DNA of 64,000 bases from Strix aluco (Eukaryota; Chordata; Aves; Strigiformes; Strigidae). The notes under the pieces were generated by a model. That model saw only the letters and a program-made list of their open reading frames with translations, was not told the origin of the DNA and made no database searches. Numbering within the stretch: position 1 is the first letter of the stretch; each line of letters begins with the position of its first letter. The stretch is from contig NC_133938.1 of NCBI RefSeq assembly GCF_031877795.1, positions 17,020,920 through 17,084,919 of the forward strand, in the 5' to 3' direction. This document shows, in pieces, positions 1-9,600 of this stretch. The translations under genes and the position numbers were made by a program.

Positions 1-3000
1 TGATACTAACAGCTCAACCCTCTTGCTCATTTACATATGTAACCTCATTGATTTTTCATAATGTCAAACACTAGATTGACTGAAAGTGTTTGCCAGACCA
101 TGCCAGAGAGCACTTGAGTATCTGAAATACACAGTATTTGAAAGTAACACAGTTGCAACTGAACACCTGTAACTTCATGTGATGTAGCTTCACCAGCTAT
201 TTAGTCAGGCTTGCACAGCAAAAGAAGTGCAGGAAGAACACCCTACCACTTTTTACAGGAACATATGGTTCAAACAGCAATGACAGACAAGTTCCTTACA
301 CTGAGTGTTCGCTGCCAGGTTGCCTTCAGCTCAGAGGGTAACATAGGCATAAACCAAGTATTAGTAATGCTATAATGACAAGAAATCATGCTATGGCTTA
401 AATATTTTTTTATATATATGTACGTATATACACACACATATATAGCAGTTTTCATGAAAAAATCTTAATATTCCTTTCAAGAGTTTGCAATTCAAACATT
501 CCAGAAACATCCAAGTGCATGCAAATCACAGAACAAAAATCTGGTTTTATCAAATTGCTCAGTGAAACAAAGGAAAAAAATTTTTAAAAGAGTAAAAATT
601 CATTGATCAAGCAGAGGATGGGTTTGATTACATACTCTCCTTCCACTTATGTAGTTTTACTGTGGGGCTTCACCTAGTTTTCAACCCAAGGTCCCCTGAG
701 GGGAAGGGGTACTTCACAGCAGGTGCCACTGCTTCTTGCAGGCCCCCTCCCCAGACCAGTCCAACCCAGGCAGCAGGTACTTCTCAACTGCCCCCTCTCC
801 AAGCCCAGCGCTTGATAGATACTTGCCAACCAAAGTCCACTGGCTGAGGCTTCCCCCAGTTTCTGTTATGAGGAAAAAAACCCATGGCAAATGCTAGGAA
901 GAGAAAGGAAACATTAGAGACCCAAACAATTCCAATTGCTTACAGGTGTGCTGATTAAAAAAGTGCACTATCCACCACCACCCACTCTCCAGCTTGGCAA
1001 ACCTCTCTGCTGTCCTTTCCTTTTCTACCTGATCAGCAGCCCGGACTGTATTCACAAATTGCCACACCGATTTTCAGACAAAGCACTTGTTTAAGCAAGG
1101 TTTCAAGCTACAGGGGCAGGGAATAGAAGCTTTATAAGTTTAGACTAAACCTACTTTTTCTGCTATGATATATCTTAAAGAGTCTCCTGCAGCATTCTTC
1201 AAAATATCTGCTCAAAGTTTTCAAGGCAAATAAGTGGGCTGGATCTTGGACAAAATTAGGTCCACTGGTTATAAACCTACACGTGGATTTGCATATTGTG
1301 AGAGCTTAAGTTTTGGCAATCAGAACAAGTGAATAATTTAAGGAACAGTAAGGCATGATAACGGTAATATTCTGTCATTGGTATTGCAACTGTAAAACTG
1401 TAGATACATCATGCTTTTAGAAGAAAATGCACAGAACGTACAGGATATTCAAAAACATGCATCACTGCTCCAGTTCTCATCACAGAAGGAGAGTGGGGTA
1501 GAAACTACACCTCACAAATCCCAATGTGCTTGTAAGGGCATGTTTTTAATTAACCACTGCAGTCCCTAGCTATTCCTTCTCTTCAGGCTTTCTCCTGCTA
1601 CAGCCATGAAATGTCTACTGGAGTAGTTCTGCCACTCCTGCAAAAGACCTAATATTGACGGTTGTCCAAACAGCAGGTCAGCTACAGGACACTCACTTCA
1701 TTTTTTTCAGCTCTGAAGACCAGAATTCAAGTTCATAGTTTCTGTGTCACACAATGCATCATCTTTTCATTTAATGAGAAGCTCAGTGACAGGAGATTGC
1801 TGTGTTAGGAAGAAAGTCCATGCATTGCACTGTATCAGCTAAAACTCAGGACAACTCTTTATTTATTTATTTGACTTCCATAGGTGCAAAATGGATTCAC
1901 AATTAAAAATAGCATAAGACATTTTAGTTAACTCCAAAGTCAGGATGCTCAAAGAACTCCAGAGACCAAAATGCAAAGATGACTCCTCTTAACATTACAA
2001 TAGCCTCTTCTACATCAGCCAGCGACAAGCTGTGTGTCAGGTATCTGCCTCCGTCACCTCCCAGCAAACGTTGTCGGAAGGCAAGAAATTCCAAAATGCT
2101 CCCAGGGCTGTAAATTACACAGATGTAAGTGGATACACAGAATCATTTAGTGAGGGGTAAAGACAAATGTCTGGCTTACACAGTGCTCTCCAGCTAATGT
2201 CAAGAACAGATGAGTGATCAGCTAAGAGAAAAAACAGGGACCAGAGACAGCCATAGGAATGAAGGTCCTCTACTCCATGGGAAAAGAGTCTTCCTTCTAC
2301 CTTTTTTCAAAAGTAAAACTTCTTGTAAATGAAACCATGTGCAACCTAAATTGAAGTTGTACAAGGGAAGCCCTCCATGGCCAAAGACGAAAAAATGAAA
2401 TTCTATCTTTCTGACAGAATACATTCACGCAAACCCTCCCCTCTTGGCCAAGATCACTACTCTGCATTTGCAGCTTTTAAGTCTCCATTCTCACACCACT
2501 CTGCCACTAAGTCACCAGGCTCCCTGCTGCGTAATGCCTACATGGCTTGCTGCATCCTCTGCCATAGCTGCCAGGAGCAAAGCAAGCAGCATGCAGAAAG
2601 CCTGGACAGCATGCCTTAGCTGAGCACATAGCTCTTGGGGAGACTTGTCCTGCTGGGACACTACAACAGAAAAATGGAAAAGCATGTGGCAGGAAAGACT
2701 CTAGCTGACTATTTTTCCCCATTTAACATCACACATGAAGCTGTTCCAATATCTCTTGAGCTTCCTCCCCTCCCACTACTTTTTTGTCCTCTCTCCTATT
2801 TTACAGGCAAATACGAGTGGAGGGCAACTATATCATTGTTTGGAGGAAGGCACTATCAAATGTGGTTGAGCTATTCTACCACTTAAAATAGAGCTTATCT
2901 TTCTGATAATCTTTGACATCTTGTGGCGTTTTGTCTCTTTCTACAAGTGGACAGCAACTCTCTGCGTTTACTTTTTTCCAGTAGGGGTGATGGATGAATG

Positions 3001-3250
3001 AGGAAACTGATAATCTTCAAAGCAAGTTGTGGCAAGCTATGATGAAAAATTCCACTCTCTGAAGAATATTCAGCAGTGTACAGAGCTTGGGTTTGGTCAG
3101 TGCACAGCAGTATCCTCTTCATTCCAGGCTGGTTTCCTAAACCTCAAGTTTAAAGGAAGAAATACCACTAGCTGGCTGTTAGAGAAGGCAGGAAAATCTT
3201 TTCCCAGTGTAACTGGTACAGATGCATTCAACCGTGTGCTCATCAGTGAT

Positions 3251-3386
3251 CACAGAATGTCTTGGGTTGGAAGGGACCTTAAAGGTCACCCAGTTCCAAC
3301 CCCTCTGCCATGGGCAGGGACACCTTCCACTAGACCAGGTTGCTCAAAGCCCCGTCCAACCTGGCCTTGAACACTGCCAGGGAAGA
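3251..3386 (-). mobile_element. CR1 LINE fragment (3' end, 5'-truncated)
   Basis: On the plus strand it reads cacagaatgtcttgggttgg, then aagggaccttaaaggtcacc, a block of ccaacccctctgccatggg, and ccttccactagaccaggttg, closing near ggccttgaacactgccaggg. This is the reverse complement of the highly abundant CR1 3' terminus of birds, whose tail consists of ATTCTATG-like units, here degraded to one ATTCTGTG. The element is therefore inserted in minus orientation. It is about 135 bp long because CR1 copies are normally cut short at the 5' end. No coding part of the reverse transcriptase remains. It lies in COL24A1 intron 1, in the sense orientation of that gene. It is the only clear interspersed repeat I recognise in the window. 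Confidence 0.88.
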
Positions 3387-3527
3387 GAATGGTGATGGTT
3401 TAAATACCAGCACCTGCCCCACATGCATTGCTTCATTGGATCTCCTCTGAGGACTGCTGAGAAGGGCCCAGTTTGTGTCCATCAAGCCTGAGAAGGGCTT
3501 TGGGAAAGGTAATAGCACCTTGTGGAC

Positions 3528-3548
3528 AGAGATGCCCTGGGCATCTCT
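3528..3548. repeat. Short palindrome with 10-bp arms
   Basis: The arms AGAGATGCCC and GGGCATCTCT are exact reverse complements separated by a single T. It lies about 140 bp past the truncated end of the CR1 fragment. No function is assigned. Confidence 0.8.
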
Positions 3549-5819
3549 AAGATCCCAAGCTGTTAAAAACCTAATCTTTCAAGATCTGAAAAGAAAGATA
3601 CCTTCCTTTGCTGATATAATGAGATTAGCCAGCAGGTGCAGTGCTGCTTCCCAAGTTTTAAGAGACCTACTATTAACATAGTTTGAGGGGACACAGCCTC
3701 CAAAGCCTCTTCCAGGCGGGTGACAGTCCCATGGCCTTTGGGCACAGATGCCACTGTGGACCTAACCAGAGAGGGGAAAGCTCCTGAATCTTGTGTCACA
3801 AGTTCACAATTTGAAAGAAGGGGAGAAAGGAGAGACACAAGATAAGGCGAGATGTAGAGGATCAAAAGGTGTATTGCTCTTTCCTTCTAAGGAGCAGTGG
3901 CCTCAGAGGAGTCCTACAACAGTGTTGCAGTTTGGAGAAAGGAAACTCCCTGCCTGGTGGTCCACTGACTCTGGACAGCACTTGGCTAAACATGAGAAAG
4001 TACCACATCCAGATGAACAGTCAACTCTGTTACTATCTCTAAAAGGGGAAAAAGTAATTATAAGATGCGATTTTAGAAACTTTTTATGAGTACATCCCTG
4101 ATTTCTTACACTTTTCCTCTGTATTAAGGCAAAAGCATACAGCTCAAATTCCCACTCCTGTGAAATACTCTCTTCTTTCAGGGTTTGTCTCTGTACATTT
4201 TGTAGTTTGCTCTTCAAATGTTCTACAACTCAGCACTCAGGAGACAAGGGTAACACAAGGCTGTTTGTGTTTTTAAATTAAATACTCCATCAACAAACTT
4301 GGTGAGAGATTTAGAAGACATGCAGCTGTAGGTGTTTTATTTATTTAACCTGCAGAGACACCCCTATACAGGTAGCAGGTCTGACCTAATGGCATTTCCA
4401 CAAAAAGGTGGTCTAGGTTGCAAAGGATTGACTAGTTTGATAATGCTAAGGAAACTTGCTCCTTTTGTGAAGAATTCTGGTTTCTTAACAGAGGCAAGCA
4501 ACCAGGTTCCTTTCTCTCTAGTCAAGTAAATTAGGTAAACAAGAAGATGCATAGAGATATATCTTCTGAAGTTACCTCTGATTTTGAACTCAGATAAACT
4601 GTATCTCTGCTACTGTACTACTCTACTGTAATTCAATTTATGTTTCGCCATCAGCAATATCCCTTTACAGATATCAAATAACCCCTTTTTTAAATTGCAC
4701 TCGGACAATCCCTAAAGAAGTCCCCCAGACACAGCCACTAAACGCACGGACCTCCTGGGAAGGCCACCTTCAGGCAGCCACGTAACTACTCACAAGCATT
4801 CTAGCACACCCGGATTATACACCAGGCACACTTCAGCAGTATAATCCTCACTTCAACACAAGACAAATCCTCTCTGTCCCGCTCGGAGCTCTCAGTCAAC
4901 TTAAGTCACAGCCAGAATAAAATAACCACTTTACAAAAGGAGATGCATACTGGTAACCTCTATAATATCATTACAACCGTCAAAAGTTCACAACCGTCTT
5001 GCCTAGGCTGCTTTTAGGCGAACTATAGAGGAGAGAGGAGCTCTACCTTTGCATCACAGATGATGATGCATTAGAAGTACCTCAGCCCGCTGCAGAAGCA
5101 TGTAAATACTGCGCACCTCCTCTAGTCATCTCTGTTATTAAGAGGGTAGCCTCAGCTCTTAAGCGTTTGTTTGCTGTGTTTTCATAACGAGGTACCAAAG
5201 GGGGGGACGAGCAGCCGGGGTACCCGTGGGTGCAGAGGCACGCTCCCCCGCAGGATCCCTATTCCCTCTCGGGGAGCTGGGGTGCGCTGGCTCTCAGGTC
5301 CGGCTGCCCTCACTCCCGGGGGGCCACACACCCGCGTAACCCTCCCCGGGCCGGGCTCCCCAGAGCCAGGCTGCCTGCCGGGGTGCGGGCTCGGACGGGG
5401 GAAGGATGACGCGAGGGTGCTGGACAGAACCGGGAACGTCCAGGAGAGCAAGAGAGAGAGGAGGGACAAGGGAGAGCGCGGAGAGGAGAGATGCACTGCC
5501 ACCGGCACAGGCGGGCTCCCTCCGGGGGGTCGGCGCCCCGCAGCCCCCGCCGGTCCTCCGGGGGCACCCGGGACCTCGCGGGGCTACGGCTGGAGCTCGG
5601 AGAGTAGGGGTCGGGGGGAGAGGAGGGGGGGACGGGACGACAACGACAGCCCACCGGGGTCGCCGCCCGCTGCCCCCGGGAGAGGAGCCGCGCCGCAGCC
5701 GCCATCCCCTCCCTGCCGGCCCCGCCGCCGGCCCCGCGGCGGGTGGCGGTGCGGTGCGCCCCGTCGCCGCCGGCCGGGGGAGCGGGGCCCGCCGTCACGC
5801 CTCCCCGGCTCCCGCTTAC

Positions 5820-5875
5820 GTTTGTGCCGCGGAAGAGATGCGTCCTCGCCTTGTCCTCTCGGCTCCCAAATGCAT
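5820..5875 (-). CDS. COL24A1: COL24A1 first coding exon (collagen type XXIV alpha-1 chain, N-terminus)
   Basis: Reading the minus strand from the ATG at 5875-5873 gives MHLGAERTRRGRISSAAQ followed by the two bases AC, then a GTAAGC donor at 5819-5814. As I recall it, human COL24A1 begins MHLRAHRTRRGKVSPTAKT, so the match spans the whole exon with no gaps. The split codon (AC plus one base) predicts the threonine found next in human. COL24A1 is a minor fibrillar collagen with an N-terminal TSPN/laminin-G-like domain, an interrupted triple helix and a C-propeptide; it is secreted into the extracellular matrix and best known from developing bone. Only this basic leader in front of the signal-peptide core is inside the window. 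The start at 5875 is preferred over the ATG at 5885, which is in another frame and gives a non-homologous peptide. Confidence 0.87.
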
Positions 5876-5885
5876 TTGTATGCAT
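5820..5885 (-). promoter_or_regulatory. COL24A1: Overlapping upstream start (ATG at 5885) competing with the COL24A1 start
   Basis: The minus strand has two ATGCAT elements ten bases apart, ATGCATACAA then ATGCATTTGG. The second is the COL24A1 start. The first opens a different frame of exactly 22 codons to the same donor (phase 0) and would read out of frame into exon 2. It does not resemble known COL24A1. It is therefore annotated as an overlapping upstream ORF, not as the protein start. Confidence 0.5.
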
Positions 5886-5939
5886 TTGCCCGGGCAGCGG
5901 AGGTCCGAGGGAAAGCCGGAGCCGAGCGCCGCCGCAGGG

Positions 5940-5954
5940 TCAGGTCCTGTCCAT
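5940..5954 (-). promoter_or_regulatory. COL24A1: Upstream ORF MDRT-stop in the COL24A1 leader
   Basis: The minus strand reads ATG GAC AGG ACC TGA, a four-codon frame ending 64 bases before the COL24A1 start codon. It lies in the transcript only if transcription begins to its right (above 5954), which the CpG island layout makes likely. A short terminated upstream frame of this kind can lower initiation at the main start. Confidence 0.45.
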
Positions 5955-6029
5955 GAAACCCCGCCGGCCCCGAGGTCTCCGCCGAGCTCCGTGCAAGCCC
6001 GAGGGCGGCCCGCGGGGGCGGGCGCGGCC

Positions 6030-6083
6030 GGGGGGGGGTGACGGGGGGGGTGACGGGGGGGCCGGGCGGGGGGGCGCCGGGGG
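6030..6083 (+). repeat. G-run tract with TGACGGGGGG repeats (potential G-quadruplex)
   Basis: The plus strand has runs of nine, eight, seven, three, seven and five G within 54 bases. The first three runs are separated only by TGAC, giving an imperfect TGAC(G)7-8 tandem. Six G-runs with short loops meet the usual pattern for a stable G-quadruplex. It is on the template strand for COL24A1; the transcript copy would be C-rich. It lies 155-210 bp upstream of the COL24A1 start codon. Confidence 0.75.
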
Positions 6084-6213
6084 CTGGGTGGCGGGGGAGC
6101 CCCGCGGCTGCCCGCGGAGTCCGGCGGCGGAGCGGCGCTGCAGCCGCCTGCCCCGGCACCGGCGGTCCTCCCCGCCTGCCTCGGTGTTAAATTTCAGCGC
6201 TGGCTGCCTGGCG

Positions 6214-6222
6214 ATTACATCA
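6214..6222 (-). promoter_or_regulatory. CRE/AP-1-like site TGATGTAAT upstream of COL24A1
   Basis: The minus strand reads GCTGATGTAATCGCC here, an ATF/CREB/Jun-type element (TGATGTAA) in a short AT-richer patch inside the CpG island, about 340 bp before the start codon. The mouse Col24a1 promoter is reported to be driven in osteoblasts by CREB-AP1 complexes, so this site is a reasonable candidate for the bird counterpart. That link is inference from motif and position only. Confidence 0.35.
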
Positions 6223-6295
6223 GCAAACGCGGCCCCCGGGGCGGGCCGGCCCCCGGCCGCGCATGGTGCGCGCTGCCCCGCGCAGCTCCCCCCGG

Positions 6296-6365
6296 GCGCG
6301 GCTGCCCCGAGCGCGGCTGCCCCGAGCGCGGCTCCGCGGCGCGCAGAGCCGAGCCGAGCCGAGCC
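6296..6365 (+). repeat. GC-rich short tandem repeats in the CpG island
   Basis: Two exact 15-bp copies of GCGCGGCTGCCCCGA (6296-6325) are followed by a decayed third copy, then by four GAGCC pentamers at 6346-6365. They explain the repetitive Ala-Ala-Pro and Arg-Ala-Glu-Pro frames seen in translation, which are not proteins. Confidence 0.8.
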
Positions 6366-6616
6366 CCGTCCGCCCCGACCCCGTCCCCGGCGTGGCCCGG
6401 GAGGAGCGCGGTGCGGCGGCCCCAGGTGCGGCCGGTCGGGCTGGCAGCGACGGGGCAGGCGGGGGCAGGGAGGCAGGTGATGCCGCTTAGTGCATCCGAA
6501 GGGCGCGGAGAGCCCGCGGTTCCCGCTGGGCGCCGGCTGGGAGGGCTCGGCAGGAAGCTGCAAATTACATTAAAATGTGGGGACAGAGGAAGGGGGGAAG
6601 GGAGATGGTGAAATGG

Positions 6617-6623
6617 TATAAAG
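6617..6623 (+). promoter_or_regulatory. TATA-like element TATAAAG on the plus strand
   Basis: GGTATAAAGAG lies just outside the CpG island on the strand opposite to COL24A1. It could support a divergent non-coding transcript starting near 6647, as is common at CpG-island promoters. No plus-strand coding exon was found downstream, so this remains a weak call. Confidence 0.2.
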
Positions 6624-9600
6624 AGAAAAAGCTGAGCGTGCTGGAGGTTTTGCATCTCGAGTATCATTGGAGTGGGGTCCAGCAATCCTCCCTCTGGAAA
6701 ATGTTTGAAGACCAGATGTAATTTGGTAGCATTACAATGCCAAAAGAAATACGACACCCCTCACTGTCTTCTTCCTAAAGAGACAAAGGTCTTTTCAGCT
6801 GTCATTTCCAGTTTTCTTACCTTGTCCCAGTAGCACAGTCTATTGTAACTTTATGCCATGACATCTTCATGCAAACTGTCTCTCAAAACAAATAAAGTAG
6901 GGTTAAACAATACAAGACGTTGCAATATACACTGTACAGCAAACCCATGGTCAAATCCTGCAGCCTTACTTAGGCAAAACTTCCTTTGACCTAAGCAGAA
7001 ATTTGATGTGAGTTAGGATTGTGGTATTTGGCTCTTGCTGGGTGTTACAAGAACAAAGATTTCACATTAGGCTTGCAGCAAAGACCTCCAGGTTGTAGGT
7101 AAGATGGAGAAATGTGACATGAAATAAAACCAAACATATTACCTAACAGCAGAAAATGAGAGAAATGACAAGGCACAAAGTAAGGTTATACAAGACAAGG
7201 AGTTTGTATTGTTATCACTGAGGATGCTCCACTCAGCTGAAAAGGCCTTTTCTGGGTGATTCAAGGTAGCAAGGAACAGGCAGAAAAATTGGGGGAGTGG
7301 GGAGAATTGTGAGGCAACCAAGGGTCAACCTAGAACAGTGTCTTTTCTTGGGAATAACACAAGCCAAAGTTACAGGGGAAAAAATTATTCTCAGGCAACA
7401 CACCTGAGTGTTTTGGTGTTTAATTTCACACTCAAATTAATTTTCAATGCCTTGAATCATCCAGAATCTATATAGTCTCACTGGCTACCAGGGGATTTCC
7501 TCACTTTTTGAAAGCCAAAGGTAAAAGCTGACAACATTTTGTCTTCCTGTCTATGTACCCTGCATTAACAAAGTGACAGCAGAACATGAAAATTTATTTC
7601 GTCACAGAAGAGAACATGGTGCCTGCCCAGGGAGGTATTGGACACTGCTACAATAAAGACTTTGTCGACATTTCTGTTTTAAACCACCACGCTTGAATGA
7701 CTTCCAACTACTGCAGTGTTATATTTAATTTAGTTTTTATTAGCATTAAGATGAACTAAAATGTGTACATTACAGATTGGGTTTAGAACAGTTTGGTGCC
7801 ATTCCATGAAATCTATCAGTCCCTTAAATATGCAGTAGGCATATAGTTGATTTATTAACCTTTTGGCATCTGCATTAGGGCTATTATGGAGAGAATTCTG
7901 CCCCGAGAGTGACCCTGGGTAAATCCTGCCCTCATTTCTGTGCACATTGATAAGTACAGGAGCCAACCTGCAGCACAGGGTGAGATAGGCTGGGGACATT
8001 ACATGTCGAGATCTCCCTTTCCAACAGTGTTTGCACTGAAGAAGGTACAACTTGAGATTCTTGCCAGCTGCACATACACAGTGTAAATAAAGCTTTGCTG
8101 ACCCTGATTATGCAGTGGCTTAAACCAGTGTAAAGTTTAAAAAAATAGCATTGCTTGTTCAGTTTTCTGTATTTAAAATTACAAAATTAAGGTCACAAAG
8201 TAGGACACTTCACTGCCATTTGTGACTTTGCTCTTTAGGTCCTTGTTACAGCCCCCGCTGTGGTTTGAACCCTGCCTTTTGACTATTTGGGAAGGGTCCT
8301 TGGCTATTCTTGTGTAAGGAGCCCAGGGGCTGGTCAGGCCGTCGGGGAGGCATGGGCCAGGGGAAGGATTACCTGTGCCCTTCCATTTCCTCACCACACA
8401 CAGCTCATACGTCTGAGCCATGTGTCCACAAAGGGGTTGGGAACATGTGAGGGAAACTCCTTTTTCCCTCCCCTGTGTCTCTTTGCCTGGCAGCTCTTGC
8501 ACTTACTCTGCCGCTTAGGTGCTTTCCTTTGATATTAACACCCTTCAGAGCTGCTGAAGCTCTTAACAGAAGAAATGACCACCATCTAATGCAGATGAAG
8601 AAAGCAATTGAAAAAACACAAGGAAATTAAATGACTTCCCCCATGTCAGACAGTGAGTGTGTGGCACTGTTGGAAAGAGTCCAGCAGTCCCCAACTTGTT
8701 GCCCATTGCCTTGTGTTTTCAATCAGCTCCAAATCTCTTCTAAGCTTCATGGCAAAAATCAGTATCCGTTTTATTCTTACACTTGCTTCTTGCAAGTGCT
8801 CTTACAGCCTAATAAGCAGAACTTCCTATGTTTAAAGCTATCAGATTACATGTGTTTATTTCCAGAGCTATATATAGCCATCTGTATACTTACATACACC
8901 AAAAGACCTGGTCAAGCTCCAAATGTGTTAGCACTGATTGCAACACAGTGATGCTGGAGTTTCATTTCCTATGGTAAATGTCCCAATATCCCATTTTTCC
9001 ATGTCTACTGTCTCCTGCTTGACCACAGCCTACCCCTGATTTCTCTTATCTCCCCAAGTAAACCCAGGGATTACTGAAATACAAAATTAGTTCTTTCGAG
9101 ATACCACTTCTTGCCTTTCTGACATAATTGCAAGCTCTTCTTCTGTCTCTTTTCTCCTTTTCCAGCAGTTTTTTTCCTCCTTTCATGATCTGACTTGCTC
9201 ATCTGTCACTCCAGATTACAGCTGCTGAGTTCCAGCCACGCGTTGGGGCACAGAACAGGAGCTGCTCTTGAACAGTGTAAGAGGCGAGGAAAATGGTTCC
9301 TCTCTGTGATTTTCCTTCCAGAAAATGTACAGGACAGAGCAATGGTTAGTATATTTCCAGAGCCTAAAAATAAGTTAAAAAATTAATAAGGATTTTAAAG
9401 AAAATCTGTGAAACAGGAATGTGAGGACTGAGTGTTAGAGCCTGAGCCTTATCCCACTGCAGTCAGTAGGAGCTTTACCTTTGACTTGAGTAGGAGCAGA
9501 ATGGGACCCACACAAGTTTCCTGGTACAGTCCCAGAATTAGGAATTTTTGGCAGAAGATCCATGCTGCTATTGAGTTCCCTTTGGAGAACTGATTTTCCC

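Larger units (their letters stand above)
1..5819 (-). other. COL24A1: COL24A1 intron 1 (partial; runs off the left edge)
   Basis: This stretch begins at the GTAAGC donor of the COL24A1 first coding exon and continues to the window edge. I looked on the minus strand for the next exon, which should complete a split threonine codon and then encode a hydrophobic signal peptide, and for the large TSPN/laminin-G exon. Neither was found, so intron 1 is inferred to extend beyond the window. Visible contents are a TA/CA-rich microsatellite at about 403-444, a TTTA run near 1857-1873, a CR1 fragment at 3251-3386 and a short palindrome at 3528-3548. The many 60-110-codon open frames here overlap on both strands, lack splice context and resemble nothing I know. 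Confidence 0.6.
5876..6200 (-). other. COL24A1: Probable COL24A1 5'UTR (right limit uncertain)
   Basis: This is the sequence immediately upstream of the COL24A1 start codon on the minus strand, inside the CpG island. It contains two out-of-frame upstream ATGs (5954 and 5885). The right limit is a guess: no initiator or TATA element fixes the transcription start. I see no acceptor that would demand an upstream non-coding exon. Confidence 0.4.
5177..6560 (-). promoter_or_regulatory. COL24A1: CpG island and promoter region of COL24A1
   Basis: About 1.4 kb of very GC-rich, CpG-dense sequence begins abruptly after AT-rich intron DNA near 5180 and fades near 6560. All six reading frames are open over long distances, which is expected from the lack of AT-rich stop codons and does not indicate genes. 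The island encloses the COL24A1 start codon and first donor. It holds a CRE-like site at 6214-6222, a G-run tract at 6030-6083 and GC-rich short tandem repeats at 6296-6365. No TATA box is evident on the minus strand, in keeping with a dispersed CpG-island start. The exact transcription start cannot be read from sequence alone; a start somewhere between about 6000 and 6250 is my inference. Confidence 0.8.

Noticed and set aside
1..5819. COL24A1 exon 2 or the TSPN exon within the window
   Set aside because: No minus-strand exon with an acceptor and a hydrophobic signal-peptide core or laminin-G sequence could be found.
5820..5885. ATG at 5885 as the COL24A1 start (22 codons, phase 0 at the donor)
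   Set aside because: Its peptide does not align with COL24A1, whereas the ATG at 5875 gives a gap-free match over 19 residues.
5171..6563. Six-frame set of 60-260-codon GC-rich ORFs rich in Pro, Ala, Gly and Arg
   Set aside because: They overlap on both strands, arise from the stop-poor CpG island and its short tandem repeats, and show no homology. Only the 56-base COL24A1 exon is real.
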